Source of the DNA: Nephrocerus scutellatus
Lineage: Eukaryota > Arthropoda > Insecta > Diptera > Pipunculidae
Direction: 5' to 3'
Assembly: GCA_947095585.1 (NCBI GenBank)
Contig: OX352761.1
Span: 82,389,919 to 82,453,918 of the forward strand
Length of the DNA stretch: 64,000 nucleotides
This document shows, piece by piece, positions 39,961 to 55,998 of this stretch; position 1 is the stretch's first letter; the number at the start of each line of letters is the position of its first letter. The position numbers and the translations under genes were made by a program. The notes beneath the pieces are model-generated. The model made no database searches. It was not told the origin of the DNA and was given only the letters and a program-made list of their open reading frames with translations.

Positions 39961-40425
39961 GGATAATTTTTCTTTTATTGTAGGAGAAAATCATCGAAAG
40001 AGACATTTGACATCAGATGTTAAAATTGAAAATGCTCAGATCATTTTATTCTGAGCACTTAGAGCACGCTCATACTCTGAGCAAATAAGAAACACGAGCA
40101 TTTATCTTGAGAACTCTTTGACTGCTCTGAACTTATTTATGAATTTGAAGAAACGAAAATGACAGAATATTGTGAAAACTTGTTGTTCTATCTGTTAGTT
40201 GATATCGACAACAACAAAAAACGACATCAATAAAAATACAATTCAGTAAATAAGTAAGTTGAATTAAGCATAAAACATTTATGTCTCGTTTCATTTGCTG
40301 GGTTCATTGGTGCGTGAGCTAAGATTTCTCTATCTGTCTCCACCACCAAAACCATGCAGCGCAGCACGCAACGCACCCAGTCATTAAAATACGACGGTAT
40401 CTGATGCCACTACAAGAAATTAAAA
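39961..40425. other. Unassigned stretch with a short hairpin
   Basis: No gene recognised. At about 40,034-40,058 TGCTCAGA and TCTGAGCA form an 8-bp perfect stem with a 9-base loop, and further CTCTGAGCA and GAGCAC words follow within 40 bp. This could be a decayed terminal inverted repeat or chance. Confidence 0.4.
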
Positions 40426-40429
40426 AAAT

Positions 40430-40690
40430 GTATAAGGGCCTTGCGGCCGAACCCGGGGCCCGATCACTACCAAATTTTAGAAAAAGTATTGCTTATTGGG
40501 TATACACATGTGTGTAAAATTCGAAAAAAATCGGGTAAATTTTTTAAAAAATTTTCATTAGGGCCCCGACCCCGAGCCCGATGAGCAACACTTTTTGTAC
40601 AAAATTCGAGCGATCGGGCCCCGGGGTTGTGGGGCCCAATACAAATTTTTTAATTTTATACACACGTGTTAAATCCGATGAACAACACTT
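40430..40690. repeat. NA repeat fragments in head-to-head arrangement
   Basis: 40,430-40,570 reads in plus orientation (TACACATGTGTGTAAAATTC, AAATCGGGTAAATTTT). 40,570-40,690 reads in reverse (GAGCAACACTTTTTGT, CCGATGAACAACACTTTTTG). GC-rich CCCCGACCCCGAGCCCGA sits at the switch. It may be two insertions or one rearranged copy. Confidence 0.7.
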
Positions 40691-41009
40691 TTTGTTTTTT
40701 TAATATTTATTTTGCAATAATTAAAGTTGTAATTTGTAAATTAATAAACTTGTGGTGTGTTTTACTTGTAAAATCATTTACGAACTCAAAAGCCTAAATT
40801 TCGTAACAATATATGTATTACTAACTGAAATAGCTGGCCTTGTCTAGCTGTATTATAAGTCAGTTTTAATTTTCTTATAACTTTACTTTTTTATAATATA
40901 ATTATTTTGGTTTTCTCTTATTACTTCTTTCACTGTTTCTTCACCAGTCTTTTACCATTAATATGAAATCACATTTAAATACAGGAATTTATTATTAAAA
41001 ACCAACCAA
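40691..41009. other. AT-rich unassigned spacer
   Basis: No ORF above 60 codons, no recognised repeat and no RNA gene. Nothing to report beyond base composition. Confidence 0.5.
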
Positions 41010-41632
41010 TAAAAATTAAAATTTTTCATGTAAATTATCTAAGAGGTGTTTAATATTTGAAGAAAATCGAGCTAATTTTTAAAAAAATTACATGGGCACC
41101 CCTCGGACCTCAGGATACACGTTTATATAAAATTTGAAAAAAATCGGGTAAATTTTTTTTAAAAATTTGTATGGAGCCTCACGACTCAGGGTCTCCAAAA
41201 TTTTACAAAAAGTGTTGTCCATCGGAGATACACATGTGTATACAATTTGAAGAAAATCGGGAGATACGCACGTTTATAAAAATTGAAGAAAATCGCGTTA
41301 AGTTTTTTAAAAAATTTGTATGGGGCCTCACGACCCCGGGGCCTGGGGTCTTTAATTTTTATACAAAAAGTGTTATCCATCGGAGATGCACATGTATATA
41401 AAATTTTAAGAAAATCGGGTAAATTTTGTAAAATATTTGTATAGGAGCCCCCGACCACAAGGGCCGAGGGTCCCAAAATAATAAAGAATAGAAAGTGTTG
41501 TCATCGGATATATGCATGTGTGCGAAATTTCAATGAAATTGGACTTTGGCAAGTTGGTAAAAAATTGATCGCAAAATTCCACGACAAACAAACAAACAAA
41601 CACACGGGCACGCGTATTTAATATAGAGAATT
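41010..41632 (+). repeat. NA nonautonomous repeat, near full length
   Basis: About 620 bp. It starts at an AATAAAAATTAAAATTTTTCATG segment and holds four or five diverged submonomers of roughly 110-130 bp, each with CATCGGAGATACACATGTGTAT, GAAGAAAATCGGGTAA, TTTGTATGGGGCC and a GC-rich CACGACCCCGGGGCC block. It ends with ATTGATCGCAAAATTCCACGA, an ACAAACAAACAAAC run and TTTAATATAGAGAA. The same start and end words occur in the copy at 58,318-58,944. It has no coding capacity. The tandem interior and fixed end suggest a Helitron- or DINE-like nonautonomous element or an RTE-derived SINE; neither is shown. This copy flanks the protease array. Confidence 0.8.
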
Positions 41633-41639
41633 TAAAAAT

Positions 41640-42338
41640 ACAATACGTTCAACACGACGAATGGTCGCGAGAAGTTAGGCTATGCCCTATGCTATCTCCG
41701 GTGACAACAGTTTTGGTAAAAATTTTGAAGTAAAGGGGCTCTAATATTAATTTTTTCCAAATTACCCCGCCCAAAGTTTGCACCTTTGTATATGTATGTC
41801 CTTTTAGAGAATTTACATGAAAAATTTTAATTTTTTTGGGCTGTTTTATTTCACGCAAAAAAGAAGGACTTAAAGCCGAAAGGTGAATTGATAGAATTTT
41901 TTGGACGTTTTTACTATTGGACGTTTGTCAGACATTCGCGAAAGGTGGGACCGTATATAATATTCCTGGTGTTTTTCTAGAATATAAATATTATTCTCAT
42001 TATATTGTAACATCAACTTAACTTTAAAGACGTCGTTTTCAAAACCTTGGTGCCAGCGAGCCTTCGTTTATAACTTATGAAAAAAAATACTTAATATATG
42101 TAAGTTTGATTTTTTAATAAAAAACAGTTCAAATATCTTCATTGAAATCTGTACAACTTCAAGAACAATGTTATAAATGTGTTCATACTTTATAGTGTTA
42201 TTTACTACTTCAAATATTTGATACTTAAAGGTATTTAATTAACTTTTAATGGCATTTTTGACGTTTCGAAAGTAAATTTAAACATAAACTATATTAAATA
42301 ATCAGGTATAAATTTTAAAGTTAACGTTATACGAAAAT
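41640..42338. other. 3' flank of protease copy 1
   Basis: AT-rich sequence between the NA repeat end and the protease stop codon. No further gene recognised. The first candidate polyadenylation word downstream of the stop on the minus strand is an ATTAAA near 42,250; no AATAAA is close. Equivalent stretches lie at 47,350-48,050 and 53,063-53,764. Confidence 0.5.
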
Positions 42339-43701
<1,363 letters not shown>

Positions 43702-44249
43702 TTTTATTAATTTTTTAAAAATGGAAGAAATAAACAAAGCAAGTTGTTCGACCACCTGAGTCCGTTAGTGATCACCAACAAACTGTAAAAAAAATTTCCG
43801 ATTGTGTGTTCTTATGCTTTTTGCGTGAAAATTATTTTTTCTTTGTTTTGATAATTTACAATCAAAAGCGAGAATCAATAAAAGAATTTTTTCTTTTTTT
43901 TCAACAGACGAGCCAAATTGCTAATCAAATATTTTATTGTATACACATATATTATATTATTAAGATGTAAAGAACTTTTTAGCTCGCCATTTGTAATTCA
44001 GTCTAAAGACTTAAAAGTTATTACCGTAACACCAAATTTTTTTATAGTTTTGCTCCTAAAAACTACCTCTATAAATAAAAAAATCTCAAAGTTACGCCAT
44101 CGCAAGTCGAGCGCTAAGCAATTAATTTAAAACAAGTCCATCAAATTCAGGCTGGTAAAAACGAGATATACGAGTGGACACACAGACAATCTAACCCACG
44201 CTCAAAAAAAAATTCTTTGCCCTCGGACTCGCAATTAATTTCAATGTTA
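43702..44249. other. Upstream region of protease copy 1
   Basis: Sequence 5' of the minus-strand ATG, whose context AATAAAAATG is A-rich as in flies. No TATA box is obvious in the first 100 bases. The 70-codon plus-strand ORF here (43,918-44,130) has no recognisable domain and is retained in copies simply because the DNA is duplicated. Confidence 0.4.
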
Positions 44250-44412
44250 GTATTATACTAGGTTTTCCCGGGCGCTCCGCCACCCGCACACATGAATTGC
44301 CGGCACCTCAATCGTATTTGCACTATGTGGAGATTTGCTAAGACGCATATTCTGTGAAAGTTTCAGTTCATTGAGTTTTAGTGTCGTATTACAAACCAAC
44401 ACACATTCATTT
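44250..44412. repeat. Dispersed tail-like repeat (CTAGGTTTTCCCGGGCGCTCCGCC type)
   Basis: The TATACTAGG start, then a GC-rich CCCGGGCGCTCCGCCACC block, and GTGAAAGTTTCAGTTCATTGAG followed by ACACACATTC. This arrangement is typical of short dispersed insect repeats that end next to TATATTA. It adjoins the reverse NA copy. It recurs in units 2 (about 49,963-50,125) and 3 (about 55,693-55,830) as part of the duplication. Confidence 0.6.
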
Positions 44413-44770
44413 CTATTTTCTATATTAACTACCGTGGCTGGCAGGCTGGCTGGCTGACTGGTAGAATCTTTTGATCAATTTTTACCCCCCTCCTTAAGCC
44501 CATATGATGTATATTCGATGACGACCCTCGAGACACGGGGTCCGTGGGCTCCCATACAAAAGTTTTACAAAATTTAACCTATGTTCTTTAAAATTTTTTA
44601 CACATATGTAACTCCGATAGACAACACTTTTTATAAGAATTTAGAAGTGATCCCGCCCCGTAGTCGGGGGCACCTATAAAAATTTTATAAAGAAAAAATT
44701 AATCAATTTTCTTCAAATTTTATACGCATGTGTGTCTCCGATAGACAACACTTTTTGTAAAAATTACAAT
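44413..44770 (-). repeat. NA repeat, reverse copy in unit 1
   Basis: On the minus strand it ends GGTAAAAATTGATCAAAAGATTC, then a CCAGCCAGCC run and GTTAATATAGAAAA (44,413-44,430), the same end as other NA copies. Two submonomers precede it, with CCGATAGACAACACTTTTT in the forward reading. The unit 2 counterpart is at 50,126-50,483. Confidence 0.8.
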
Positions 44771-46163
44771 TTTGGTATAGAAGTATAGATTATTATATTT
44801 CTATAAATTTTTCGGTTTGATAGAGTTAGAAACGCGGTTGAAAAGTTCAAAAAGATTAGAAAACTCGGACAAATATCCATATCGCAAGCATAAAAAATTT
44901 AATTCGATATTCACACAAACAAACAAATGGTATTAGGACGGACAAAACTATTTCAGAAAACAAGAAATATTTTTACATATACATATACATAGATACACTT
45001 GTTTTGTTGATTTTTATTTGATTTTACGCGATTGGTGCATTCGTTTTGGTTTTATTCTTTATGTTAATGGATATGTGTTTATGTTAACATGCCGATTTCC
45101 GGTTTTCAGTTTTACACGCCTTTAAACATATTTTCCTTTGCGTTTATATATAATTACTTAATATATATCCTCTTTTCACAACATTTAACTGAGGTTGTTG
45201 CCTTAAAATTCTTAAAAAGCCATTATTGTTTATAAGAAATTTACATATTGAATTATACGAGTATTAAGTCGATTCTTAAATCGAATATTATGACAAATAT
45301 CTAGGTCAAACCAAAAATTGGAAAAAAATTGTAAGCGATATTAACTTCTAACTAAGAACTAAGAAGTCTACAAAATTATTGAAATGAAATTATTGTTACA
45401 ACTGTAGTACAATTATAATTACTCATACAAACCAAAATTTGAGGACTCCAACAACATGTTTTCACAACGTTTAGGCAATTTGGGGCGTAAAAAAGCAAAA
45501 AATAGTTTTCAGTTAGATGGATAATGGGATGTTCCAGGCTTAACTTAAAATCGGAAATCACTTTTAAAATAAGGCGGAAATAAAATGATATAGAGTATTG
45601 AAGCATAACTAGGCCCCCTAAAAGATAGAAAATAAAATAGGTGGTAGGTCTGGAGCAACTATTACTGTTATAAAATAAATGAAAATTTCTGGAACGTTTT
45701 TAATGGAAATCTGAAATATTTTTGGCTTAAAAAGATCATAGATATAACTGTCCTTAAGTTGAAAAGTTTATAGCAAAAGGTTAACTAAGACTAAAAACTA
45801 TCGCATTAGTCCACATGCATTCATTACTTAATTTTGTTATGTCAGAAAAATGATTGCAAAATGTAAGGTAATTTGGTTCCAAAAACTTTATCTGAACGGG
45901 TCGTATCAATCACAAGCTGGTGTAATTCGGAAAGTTGATGCGAGCATATTTCGTGTTAACTTTTCCTCCTATAGATGCGATGATCCTGAATCGCTAAGAA
46001 GTATAGAGATCATAGAAATTCGTTCGGGGAATGAACGATCATCTGTTTTTGTTGCGTCTATCTGTTTTAATTAAGGGGAACTTCTTTGTTCGTCATCTCT
46101 AGTTGATGATTAACTGATTTGGTACTTTCTCTTCTAGTTAGAATTTTATAGAGTTTTTTTGTA
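44771..46163. other. Intergenic stretch of unit 1
   Basis: AT-rich, with two short ORFs (45,376-45,606 minus, 45,850-46,074 plus) that match no family I know. The plus-strand one is disrupted by a deletion of about 110 bp in unit 3 (near 57,135), which argues against a needed product. Confidence 0.45.
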
Positions 46164-46730
46164 ATGTCCACCCGCTCGTCCCTTATATTGTTTAGTACAG
46201 CGTGGGTGATAGGAAATTGGGGAGAGGTCTATGCACGTGTATCTGAAATGACTGCAGATCATACAAATGCAGAAACTCATAGTCGGGCAATTCATTCCAC
46301 TTTCCACATAACTATTATGTGGCTAAATAAGGAACCTCTGTTCGCATTCCTCAAATTCTCGTCCCTTATATTGTTTAGTACAGCGTGGGTGATAGGAAAT
46401 TGGGGAGAGGTCTATGCACGTGTATCTGAAATGACTGCAGATCATACAAATGCAGAAACTCATAGTCGGGCAATTCATTCCACTTTCCACATAACTATTA
46501 TGTGGCTAAATAAGGAACCTCTGTTCGCATTCCTCAAATTCTCGTCCCTTATATTGTTTAGTACAGCGTGGGTGATAGGAAATTGGGGAGAGGTCTATGC
46601 ACGTGTATCTGAAATGACTGCAGATCATACAAATGCAGAAACTCATAGTCGGGCAATTCATTCCACTTTCCACATAACTATTATGTGGCTAAATAAGGAA
46701 CCTCTGTTCGCATTCCTCAAATTCTTCTAG
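46164..46730 (+). CDS. Hypothetical ORF made of three 61-residue repeats
   Basis: 188-codon ORF starting ATGTCCACC and ending TTCTAG. After four residues it consists of three apparently identical 61-residue units and a final Phe. Each unit has a hydrophobic start, the segment WGEVYARVSEM, a polar His/Thr-rich middle, and the end NKEPLFAFLKF. VYARVSEM resembles the last strand and helix of S1 proteases (GVYARVS...), but Pro-Gly is replaced and nothing else of the fold is present. A pyrimidine-rich TTTCTCTTCTAG lies about 25 bp upstream and could be a splice acceptor. Whether it is transcribed is unknown. The frame may be open only because 183 is divisible by 3 and the single unit is open. Confidence 0.3.
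   Translation: MSTRSSLILFSTAWVIGNWGEVYARVSEMTADHTNAETHSRAIHSTFHITIMWLNKEPLFAFLKFSSLILFSTAWVIGNWGEVYARVSEMTADHTNAETHSRAIHSTFHITIMWLNKEPLFAFLKFSSLILFSTAWVIGNWGEVYARVSEMTADHTNAETHSRAIHSTFHITIMWLNKEPLFAFLKFF
46176..46724. repeat. 183-bp perfect tandem triplet, unit 1
   Basis: Three units, 46,176-46,358, 46,359-46,541 and 46,542-46,724, each beginning TCGTCCCTTATATTG and ending CTCAAATTC, with no difference seen between them. Unit 3 of the large array has a single copy at the same place (57,320-57,502). Confidence 0.97.
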
Positions 46731-47200
46731 GGTTAAATCGGCGTTACTGGAACCAGGCTTAGAATAGTTATGATGCACAATTTTTATATAACTTGTGTCA
46801 GACATGTTAAAATAATCATCCTCGCATAACTATTTAAATTGATTCTGTCTGACATTCTATATACATTTACACATGCCCCAGAGTCCTTTATTGTTTAGTA
46901 ATAATCCGTTTTTGAGGTCGGGCATATTTTCTTTTTTCCATTTTTCTACGCATCACACTGGGGGTTGGTCTCTGCATTTTTTTTTTATGGTTTGATGTAG
47001 TTTTTTTTTTTTTTTTTTTTAAAAAACTACCTTAAAGTAGACGAAAATACAAACAGGGGTCTAGTCAAGTTAAATAAAACTTTTTTTTAAAAAGAATAAA
47101 TACCTATAAAAACAAATTATTATTCTTTGAAGAATGGATTAATTATTAAACTGCTGAAAATCCCTGAAAATTTAATAATGAACATCGCTCACAAAATTTA
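46731..47200. other. Spacer of unit 1 with poly-T hairpin
   Basis: No gene recognised. At about 46,997-47,030 GTAGTTTTTT and AAAAAACTAC form an inverted repeat around a 20-base T run. The same feature is at about 52,712-52,743 and, changed, at about 57,743-57,772. Confidence 0.5.
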
Positions 47201-47204
47201 AAGG

Positions 47205-47335
47205 AAATTGAAGAACATCGGGTAAATTTTTTTAAAAAAATTGTATGGGAGCTCCCCGACTCCGGGGACCAATAAGACACAAACACGGCAAACAAACAAA
47301 CAAACACACGGGCACGCGTATTTAATATAGAGAAT
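47205..47335 (+). repeat. NA repeat end at the unit 1/unit 2 junction
   Basis: AAGAACATCGGGTAAATTTTT, TTGTATGGGAGC, CCCCGACTCCGGGG, then the CAAACAAACAAAC run and TTTAATATAGAGAA. It lies exactly at the boundary between duplicated units; the same junction is repeated at 52,917-53,048. Confidence 0.85.
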
Positions 47336-48050
47336 TTAAAAATACAATACGTTCAACACGACGAATGGTCGCGAGAAGTTAGGCTATGCCCTATGCTATC
47401 TCCGGTGACAACAGTTTTGGTAAAAATTTTGAAGTAGAGGGGCTCTAATATTAATTTTTTCCAAATTACCCCGCCCAAAGTTTGCACCTTTATATATATA
47501 TATATGTATGTCCTTTTAGAGAATTTACATGAAAAATTTTAATTTTTTTGGGCTGTTTTATTTCACGCAAAAAAGAAGGACTTAAAGACGAAAGGTGAAT
47601 TGTTAGAATTTTTTGGACGTTTTTACTATTGGACGTTTGTCAGACATTCGCGAAAGGTGGGACCATATATAATATTCCTGGTGTTTTTCTAGAATATAAA
47701 TATTATTCTCATTATATTGTAACATCAACTTAACTTTAAAGACGTCGTTTTCAAAACCTTGGTGCCGGCGAGCCTTTGTTTATCACTTATGAAAAAAAAT
47801 ACTTAATATATGTAAGTTTGGTTTTTTAATAAAAAACAGTTCAAATATCTTCATTGAAATCTGTACAACTTCAAGAACAATGTTATAAATGTGTTCATAC
47901 TTTATAGTGTTATTTACTACTTCAAATATTTGATACTTAAAGGTATTTAATTAACTTTTAATGGCATTTTTGACGTTTCGAAAGTAAATTTAAACATAAA
48001 CTATATTAATTAATCAGGTATAAATTTTAAAGTTAACGTTATACGAAAAT

Positions 48051-49414
<1,364 letters not shown>

Positions 49415-51876
49415 TTTTATTAATTTTTTAAAAATGGAAGAAATAAACAAAGCAAGTTGTTCGACCACCTGAGTCCGTTAGTGATCACCAACAAACTGTA
49501 AAAAAAATTTCCGATTGTGTGTTCTTATGCTTTTTGCGTGAAAATTATTTTTTCTTTGTTTTGATAATTTACAATCAAAAGCGAGAATCAATAAAAGAAT
49601 TTTTTCTTTTTTTTCAACAGACGAGCCAAATTGCTAATCAAATATTTTATTGTATACACATATATTATATTATTAAGATGTAAAGAACTTTTTAGCTCGC
49701 CATTTGTAATTCAGTCTAAAGACTTAAAAGTTATTACCGTAACACCAAATTTTTTTATAGTTTTGCTCCTAAAAACTACCTCTATAAATAAAAAAATCTC
49801 AAAGTTACGCCATCGCAAGTCGAGCGCTAAGCAATTAATTTAAAACAAGTCCATCAAATTCAGGCTGGTAAAAACGAGATATACGAGTGGACACACAGAC
49901 AATCTAACCCACGCTCAAAAAAAAATTCTTTGCCCTCGGACTCGCAATTAATTTCAATGTTAGTATTATACTAGGTTTTCCCGGGCGCTCCGCCACCCGC
50001 ACACATGAATTGCCGGCACCTCAATCGTATTTGCACTATGTGGAGATTTGCTAAGACGCATATTCTGTGAAAGTTTCAGTTCATTGAGTTTTAGTGTCGT
50101 ATTACAAACCAACACACATTCATTTCTATTTTCTATATTAACTACCGTGGCTGGCAGGCTGGCTGGCTGACTGGTAGAATCTTTTGATCAATTTTTACCC
50201 CCCTCCTTAAGCCCATATGATGTATATTCGATGACGACCCTCGAGACACGGGGTCCGTGGGCTCCCATACAAAAGTTTTACAAAATTTAACCTATGTTCT
50301 TTAAAATTTTTTACACATATGTAACTCCGATAGACAACACTTTTTATAAGAATTTAGAAGTGATCCCGCCCCGTAGTCGGGGGCACCTATAAAAATTTTA
50401 TAAAGAAAAAATTAATCAATTTTCTTCAAATTTTATACGCATGTGTGTCTCCGATAGACAACACTTTTTGTAAAAATTACAATTTTGGTATAGAAGTATA
50501 GATTATTATATTTCTATAAATTTTTCGGTTTGATAGAGTTAGAAACGCGGTTGAAAAGTTCAAAAAGATTAGAAAACTCGGACAAATATCCATATCGCAA
50601 GCATAAAAAATTTAATTCGATATTCACACAAACAAACAAATGGTATTAGGACGGACAAAACTATTTCAGAAAACAAGAAATATTTTTACATATACATATA
50701 CATAGATACACTTGTTTTGTTGATTTTTATTTGATTTTACGCGATTGGTGCATTCGTTTTGGTTTTATTCTTTATGTTAATGGATATGTGTTTATGTTAA
50801 CATGCCGATTTCCGGTTTTCAGTTTTACACGCCTTTAAACATATTTTCCTTTGCGTTTATATATAATTACTTAATATATATCCTCTTTTCACAACATTTA
50901 ACTGAGGTTGTTGCCTTAAAATTCTTAAAAAGCCATTATTGTTTATAAGAAATTTACATATTGAATTATACGAGTATTAAGTCGATTCTTAAATCGAATA
51001 TTATGACAAATATCTAGGTCAAACCAAAAATTGGAAAAAAATTGTAAGCGATATTAACTTCTAACTAAGAACTAAGAAGTCTACAAAATTATTGAAATGA
51101 AATTATTGTTACAACTGTAGTACAATTATAATTACTCATACAAACCAAAATTTGAGGACTCCAACAACATGTTTTCACAACGTTTAGGCAATTTGGGGCG
51201 TAAAAAAGCAAAAAATAGTTTTCAGTTAGATGGATAATGGGATGTTCCAGGCTTAACTTAAAATCGGAAATCACTTTTAAAATAAGGCGGAAATAAAATG
51301 ATATAGAGTATTGAAGCATAACTAGGCCCCCTAAAAGATAGAAAATAAAATAGGTGGTAGGTCTGGAGCAACTATTACTGTTATAAAATAAATGAAAATT
51401 TCTGGAACGTTTTTAATGGAAATCTGAAATATTTTTGGCTTAAAAAGATCATAGATATAACTGTCCTTAAGTTGAAAAGTTTATAGCAAAAGGTTAACTA
51501 AGACTAAAAACTATCGCATTAGTCCACATGCATTCATTACTTAATTTTGTTATGTCAGAAAAATGATTGCAAAATGTAAGGTAATTTGGTTCCAAAAACT
51601 TTATCTGAACGGGTCGTATCAATCACAAGCTGGTGTAATTCGGAAAGTTGATGCGAGCATATTTCGTGTTAACTTTTCCTCCTATAGATGCGATGATCCT
51701 GAATCGCTAAGAAGTATAGAGATCATAGAAATTCGTTCGGGGAATGAACGATCATCTGTTTTTGTTGCGTCTATCTGTTTTAATTAAGGGGAACTTCTTT
51801 GTTCGTCATCTCTAGTTGATGATTAACTGATTTGGTACTTTCTCTTCTAGTTAGAATTTTATAGAGTTTTTTTGTA
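49415..51876. other. Intergenic stretch of unit 2
   Basis: Same content as 43,702-46,163: protease upstream region, tail-like repeat (about 49,963-50,125), reverse NA copy (50,126-50,483) and AT-rich sequence with unassigned short ORFs. No differences from unit 1 were noticed by eye. Confidence 0.6.
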
Positions 51877-52443
51877 ATGTCCACCCGCTCGTCCCTTATA
51901 TTGTTTAGTACAGCGTGGGTGATAGGAAATTGGGGAGAGGTCTATGCACGTGTATCTGAAATGACTGCAGATCATACAAATGCAGAAACTCATAGTCGGG
52001 CAATTCATTCCACTTTCCACATAACTATTATGTGGCTAAATAAGGAACCTCTGTTCGCATTCCTCAAATTCTCGTCCCTTATATTGTTTAGTACAGCGTG
52101 GGTGATAGGAAATTGGGGAGAGGTCTATGCACGTGTATCTGAAATGACTGCAGATCATACAAATGCAGAAACTCATAGTCGGGCAATTCATTCCACTTTC
52201 CACATAACTATTATGTGGCTAAATAAGGAACCTCTGTTCGCATTCCTCAAATTCTCGTCCCTTATATTGTTTAGTACAGCGTGGGTGATAGGAAATTGGG
52301 GAGAGGTCTATGCACGTGTATCTGAAATGACTGCAGATCATACAAATGCAGAAACTCATAGTCGGGCAATTCATTCCACTTTCCACATAACTATTATGTG
52401 GCTAAATAAGGAACCTCTGTTCGCATTCCTCAAATTCTTCTAG
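51877..52443 (+). CDS. Hypothetical ORF of three 61-residue repeats, unit 2
   Basis: Same 188-codon ORF as at 46,164-46,730, with no difference seen in the translation. It was copied with unit 2. The three 183-bp units are at 51,889-52,071, 52,072-52,254 and 52,255-52,437. Confidence 0.3.
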   Translation: MSTRSSLILFSTAWVIGNWGEVYARVSEMTADHTNAETHSRAIHSTFHITIMWLNKEPLFAFLKFSSLILFSTAWVIGNWGEVYARVSEMTADHTNAETHSRAIHSTFHITIMWLNKEPLFAFLKFSSLILFSTAWVIGNWGEVYARVSEMTADHTNAETHSRAIHSTFHITIMWLNKEPLFAFLKFF

Positions 52444-52916
52444 GGTTAAATCGGCGTTACTGGAACCAGGCTTAGAATAGTTATGATGCACAATTTTTAT
52501 ATAACTTGTGTCAGACATGTTAAAATAATCATCCTCGCATAACTATTTAAATTGATTCTGTCTGACATTCTATATACATTTACACATGCCCCAGAGTCCT
52601 TTATTGTTTAGTAATAATCCGTTTTTGAGGTCGGGCATATTTTCTTTTTTCCATTTTTCTACGCATCACACTGGGGGTTGGTCTCTGCATTTTTTTTTTA
52701 TGGTTTGATGTAGTTTTTTTTTTTTTTTTTTTTTAAAAAACTACCTTAAAGTAGACGAAAATACAAACAGGGGTCTAGTCAAGTTAAATAAAACTTTTTT
52801 TTAAAAAGAATAAATACCTATAAAAACAAATTATTATTCTTTGAAGAATGGATTAATTATTAAACTGCTGAAAATCCCTGAAAATTTAATAATGAACATC
52901 GCTCACAAAATTTAAA

Positions 52917-53048
52917 GGAAATTGAAGAACATCGGGTAAATTTTTTTAAAAAAATTGTATGGGAGCTCCCCGACTCCGGGGACCAATAAGACACAAACAC
53001 GGCAAACAAACAAACAAACACACGGGCACGCGTATTTAATATAGAGAA
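52917..53048 (+). repeat. NA repeat end at the unit 2/unit 3 junction
   Basis: Same sequence as at 47,205-47,335, including the GACACAAACACGGC word and the CAAAC run. It marks the second tandem join. Confidence 0.85.
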
Positions 53049-53764
53049 TTTAAAAATACAATACGTTCAACACGACGAATGGTCGCGAGAAGTTAGGCTA
53101 TGCCCTATGCTATCTCCGGTGACAACAGTTTTGGTAAAAATTTTGAAGTAGAGGGGCTCTAATATTAATTTTTTCCAAATTACCCCGCCCAAAGTTTGCA
53201 CCTTTATATATATATATATGTATGTCCTTTTAGAGAATTTACATGAAAAATTTTAATTTTTTTGGGCTGTTTTATTTCACGCAAAAAAGAAGGACTTAAA
53301 GACGAAAGGTGAATTGTTAGAATTTTTTGGACGTTTTTACTATTGGACGTTTGTCAGACATTCGCGAAAGGTGGGACCATATATAATATTCCTGGTGTTT
53401 TTCTAGAATATAAATATTATTCTCATTATATTGTAACATCAACTTAACTTTAAAGACGTCGTTTTCAAAACCTTGGTGCCGGCGAGCCTTTGTTTATCAC
53501 TTATGAAAAAAAATACTTAATATATGTAAGTTTGGTTTTTTAATAAAAAACAGTTCAAATATCTTCATTGAAATCTGTACAACTTCAAGAACAATGTTAT
53601 AAATGTGTTCATACTTTATAGTGTTATTTACTACTTCAAATATTTGATACTTAAAGGTATTTAATTAACTTTTAATGGCATTTTTGACGTTTCGAAAGTA
53701 AATTTAAACATAAACTATATTAATTAATCAGGTATAAATTTTAAAGTTAACGTTATACGAAAAT

Positions 53765-55144
<1,380 letters not shown>

Positions 55145-55692
55145 TTTTATTAATTTTTTAAAAATGGAAGAAATAAACAAAGCAAGTTGTTCGACCACCT
55201 GAGTCCGTTAGTGATCACCAACAAACTGTAAAAAAAATTTCCGATTGTGTGTTCTTATGCTTTTTGCGTGAAAATTATTTTTTCTTTGTTTTGATAATTT
55301 ACAATCAAAAGCGAGAATCAATAAAAGAATTTTTTCTTTTTTTTCAACAGACGAGCCAAATTGCTAATCAAATATTTTATTGTATACACATATATTATAT
55401 TATTAAGATGTAAAGAACTTTTTAGCTCGCCATTTGTAATTCAGTCTAAAGACTTAAAAGTTATTACCGTAACACCAAATTTTTTTATATTTTTGCTCCT
55501 AAAAACTACCTCTATAAATAAAAAAATCTCAAAGTTACGCCATCGCAAGTCGAGCGCTAAGCAATTAATTTAAAACAAGTCCATCAAATTCAGGCTGGTA
55601 AAAACGAGATATACCAGTGGACACACAGACAATCTAACCCACGCTGAAAAAAAAATGTTTTGCCCTTGGACTCGCAATTAATTTCAATGTTA
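55145..55692. other. Upstream region of protease copy 3
   Basis: Counterpart of 43,702-44,249 with a few substitutions (TTTTTTATATTTTTGC, ATATACCAGTGG, GCTGAAAAAAAAATG). The promoter is not recognised from sequence. Upstream differences from copies 1 and 2 are small, so regulation may be shared. Confidence 0.4.
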
Positions 55693-55998
55693 GTATTATA
55701 CTAGGTTTTCCCGGGCGCTCCGCCACCCGCACACATGAATTGCCGGCACCTCAATCGTATTCGCACTATGTGGAGATTTGCTAAGACGCATATTCTGTGA
55801 AAGTTTCAGTTCATTGAGTTTTAGTGTCGTTTTTTTACACATATGTAACTCCGATAGACAACACTTTTTATAAGAATTTAGAAGTGATCCCGCCCCGTAG
55901 TCGGGGGCACCTATAAAAATTTTATAAAGAAAAAATTAATCAATTTTCTTCAAATTTTATACGCATGTGTATCTCCGATAGACAACACTTTTTGTAAA
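55693..55998. repeat. Dispersed repeat plus reverse NA copy, deleted form in unit 3
   Basis: The tail-like repeat is joined at about 55,830 (TTTAGTGTCGTTTTTTACAC) straight to the interior of the reverse NA copy. About 215 bp present at 50,096-50,311 in unit 2 are missing, including the NA end. Confidence 0.8.

Noticed and set aside
41171..41603. Overlapping ORFs of 65-96 codons on both strands
   Set aside because: They fall inside the NA repeat and reflect its submonomers; no domain and no conserved frame between copies.
43918..44130. 70-codon ORF present in all three units
   Set aside because: AT-rich, low complexity, kept only because the DNA is recently duplicated; no domain or start context.
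44413..44480. CCAGCCAGCC-type run as a regulatory or telomere-like repeat
   Set aside because: It matches the end segment of NA repeats elsewhere (for example near 57,972), so it belongs to that element.
45850..46074. 74-codon plus-strand ORF, repeated at 51,563
   Set aside because: The repetition is only due to the tandem duplication, unit 3 has lost part of it by a deletion of about 110 bp, and no family is recognised.
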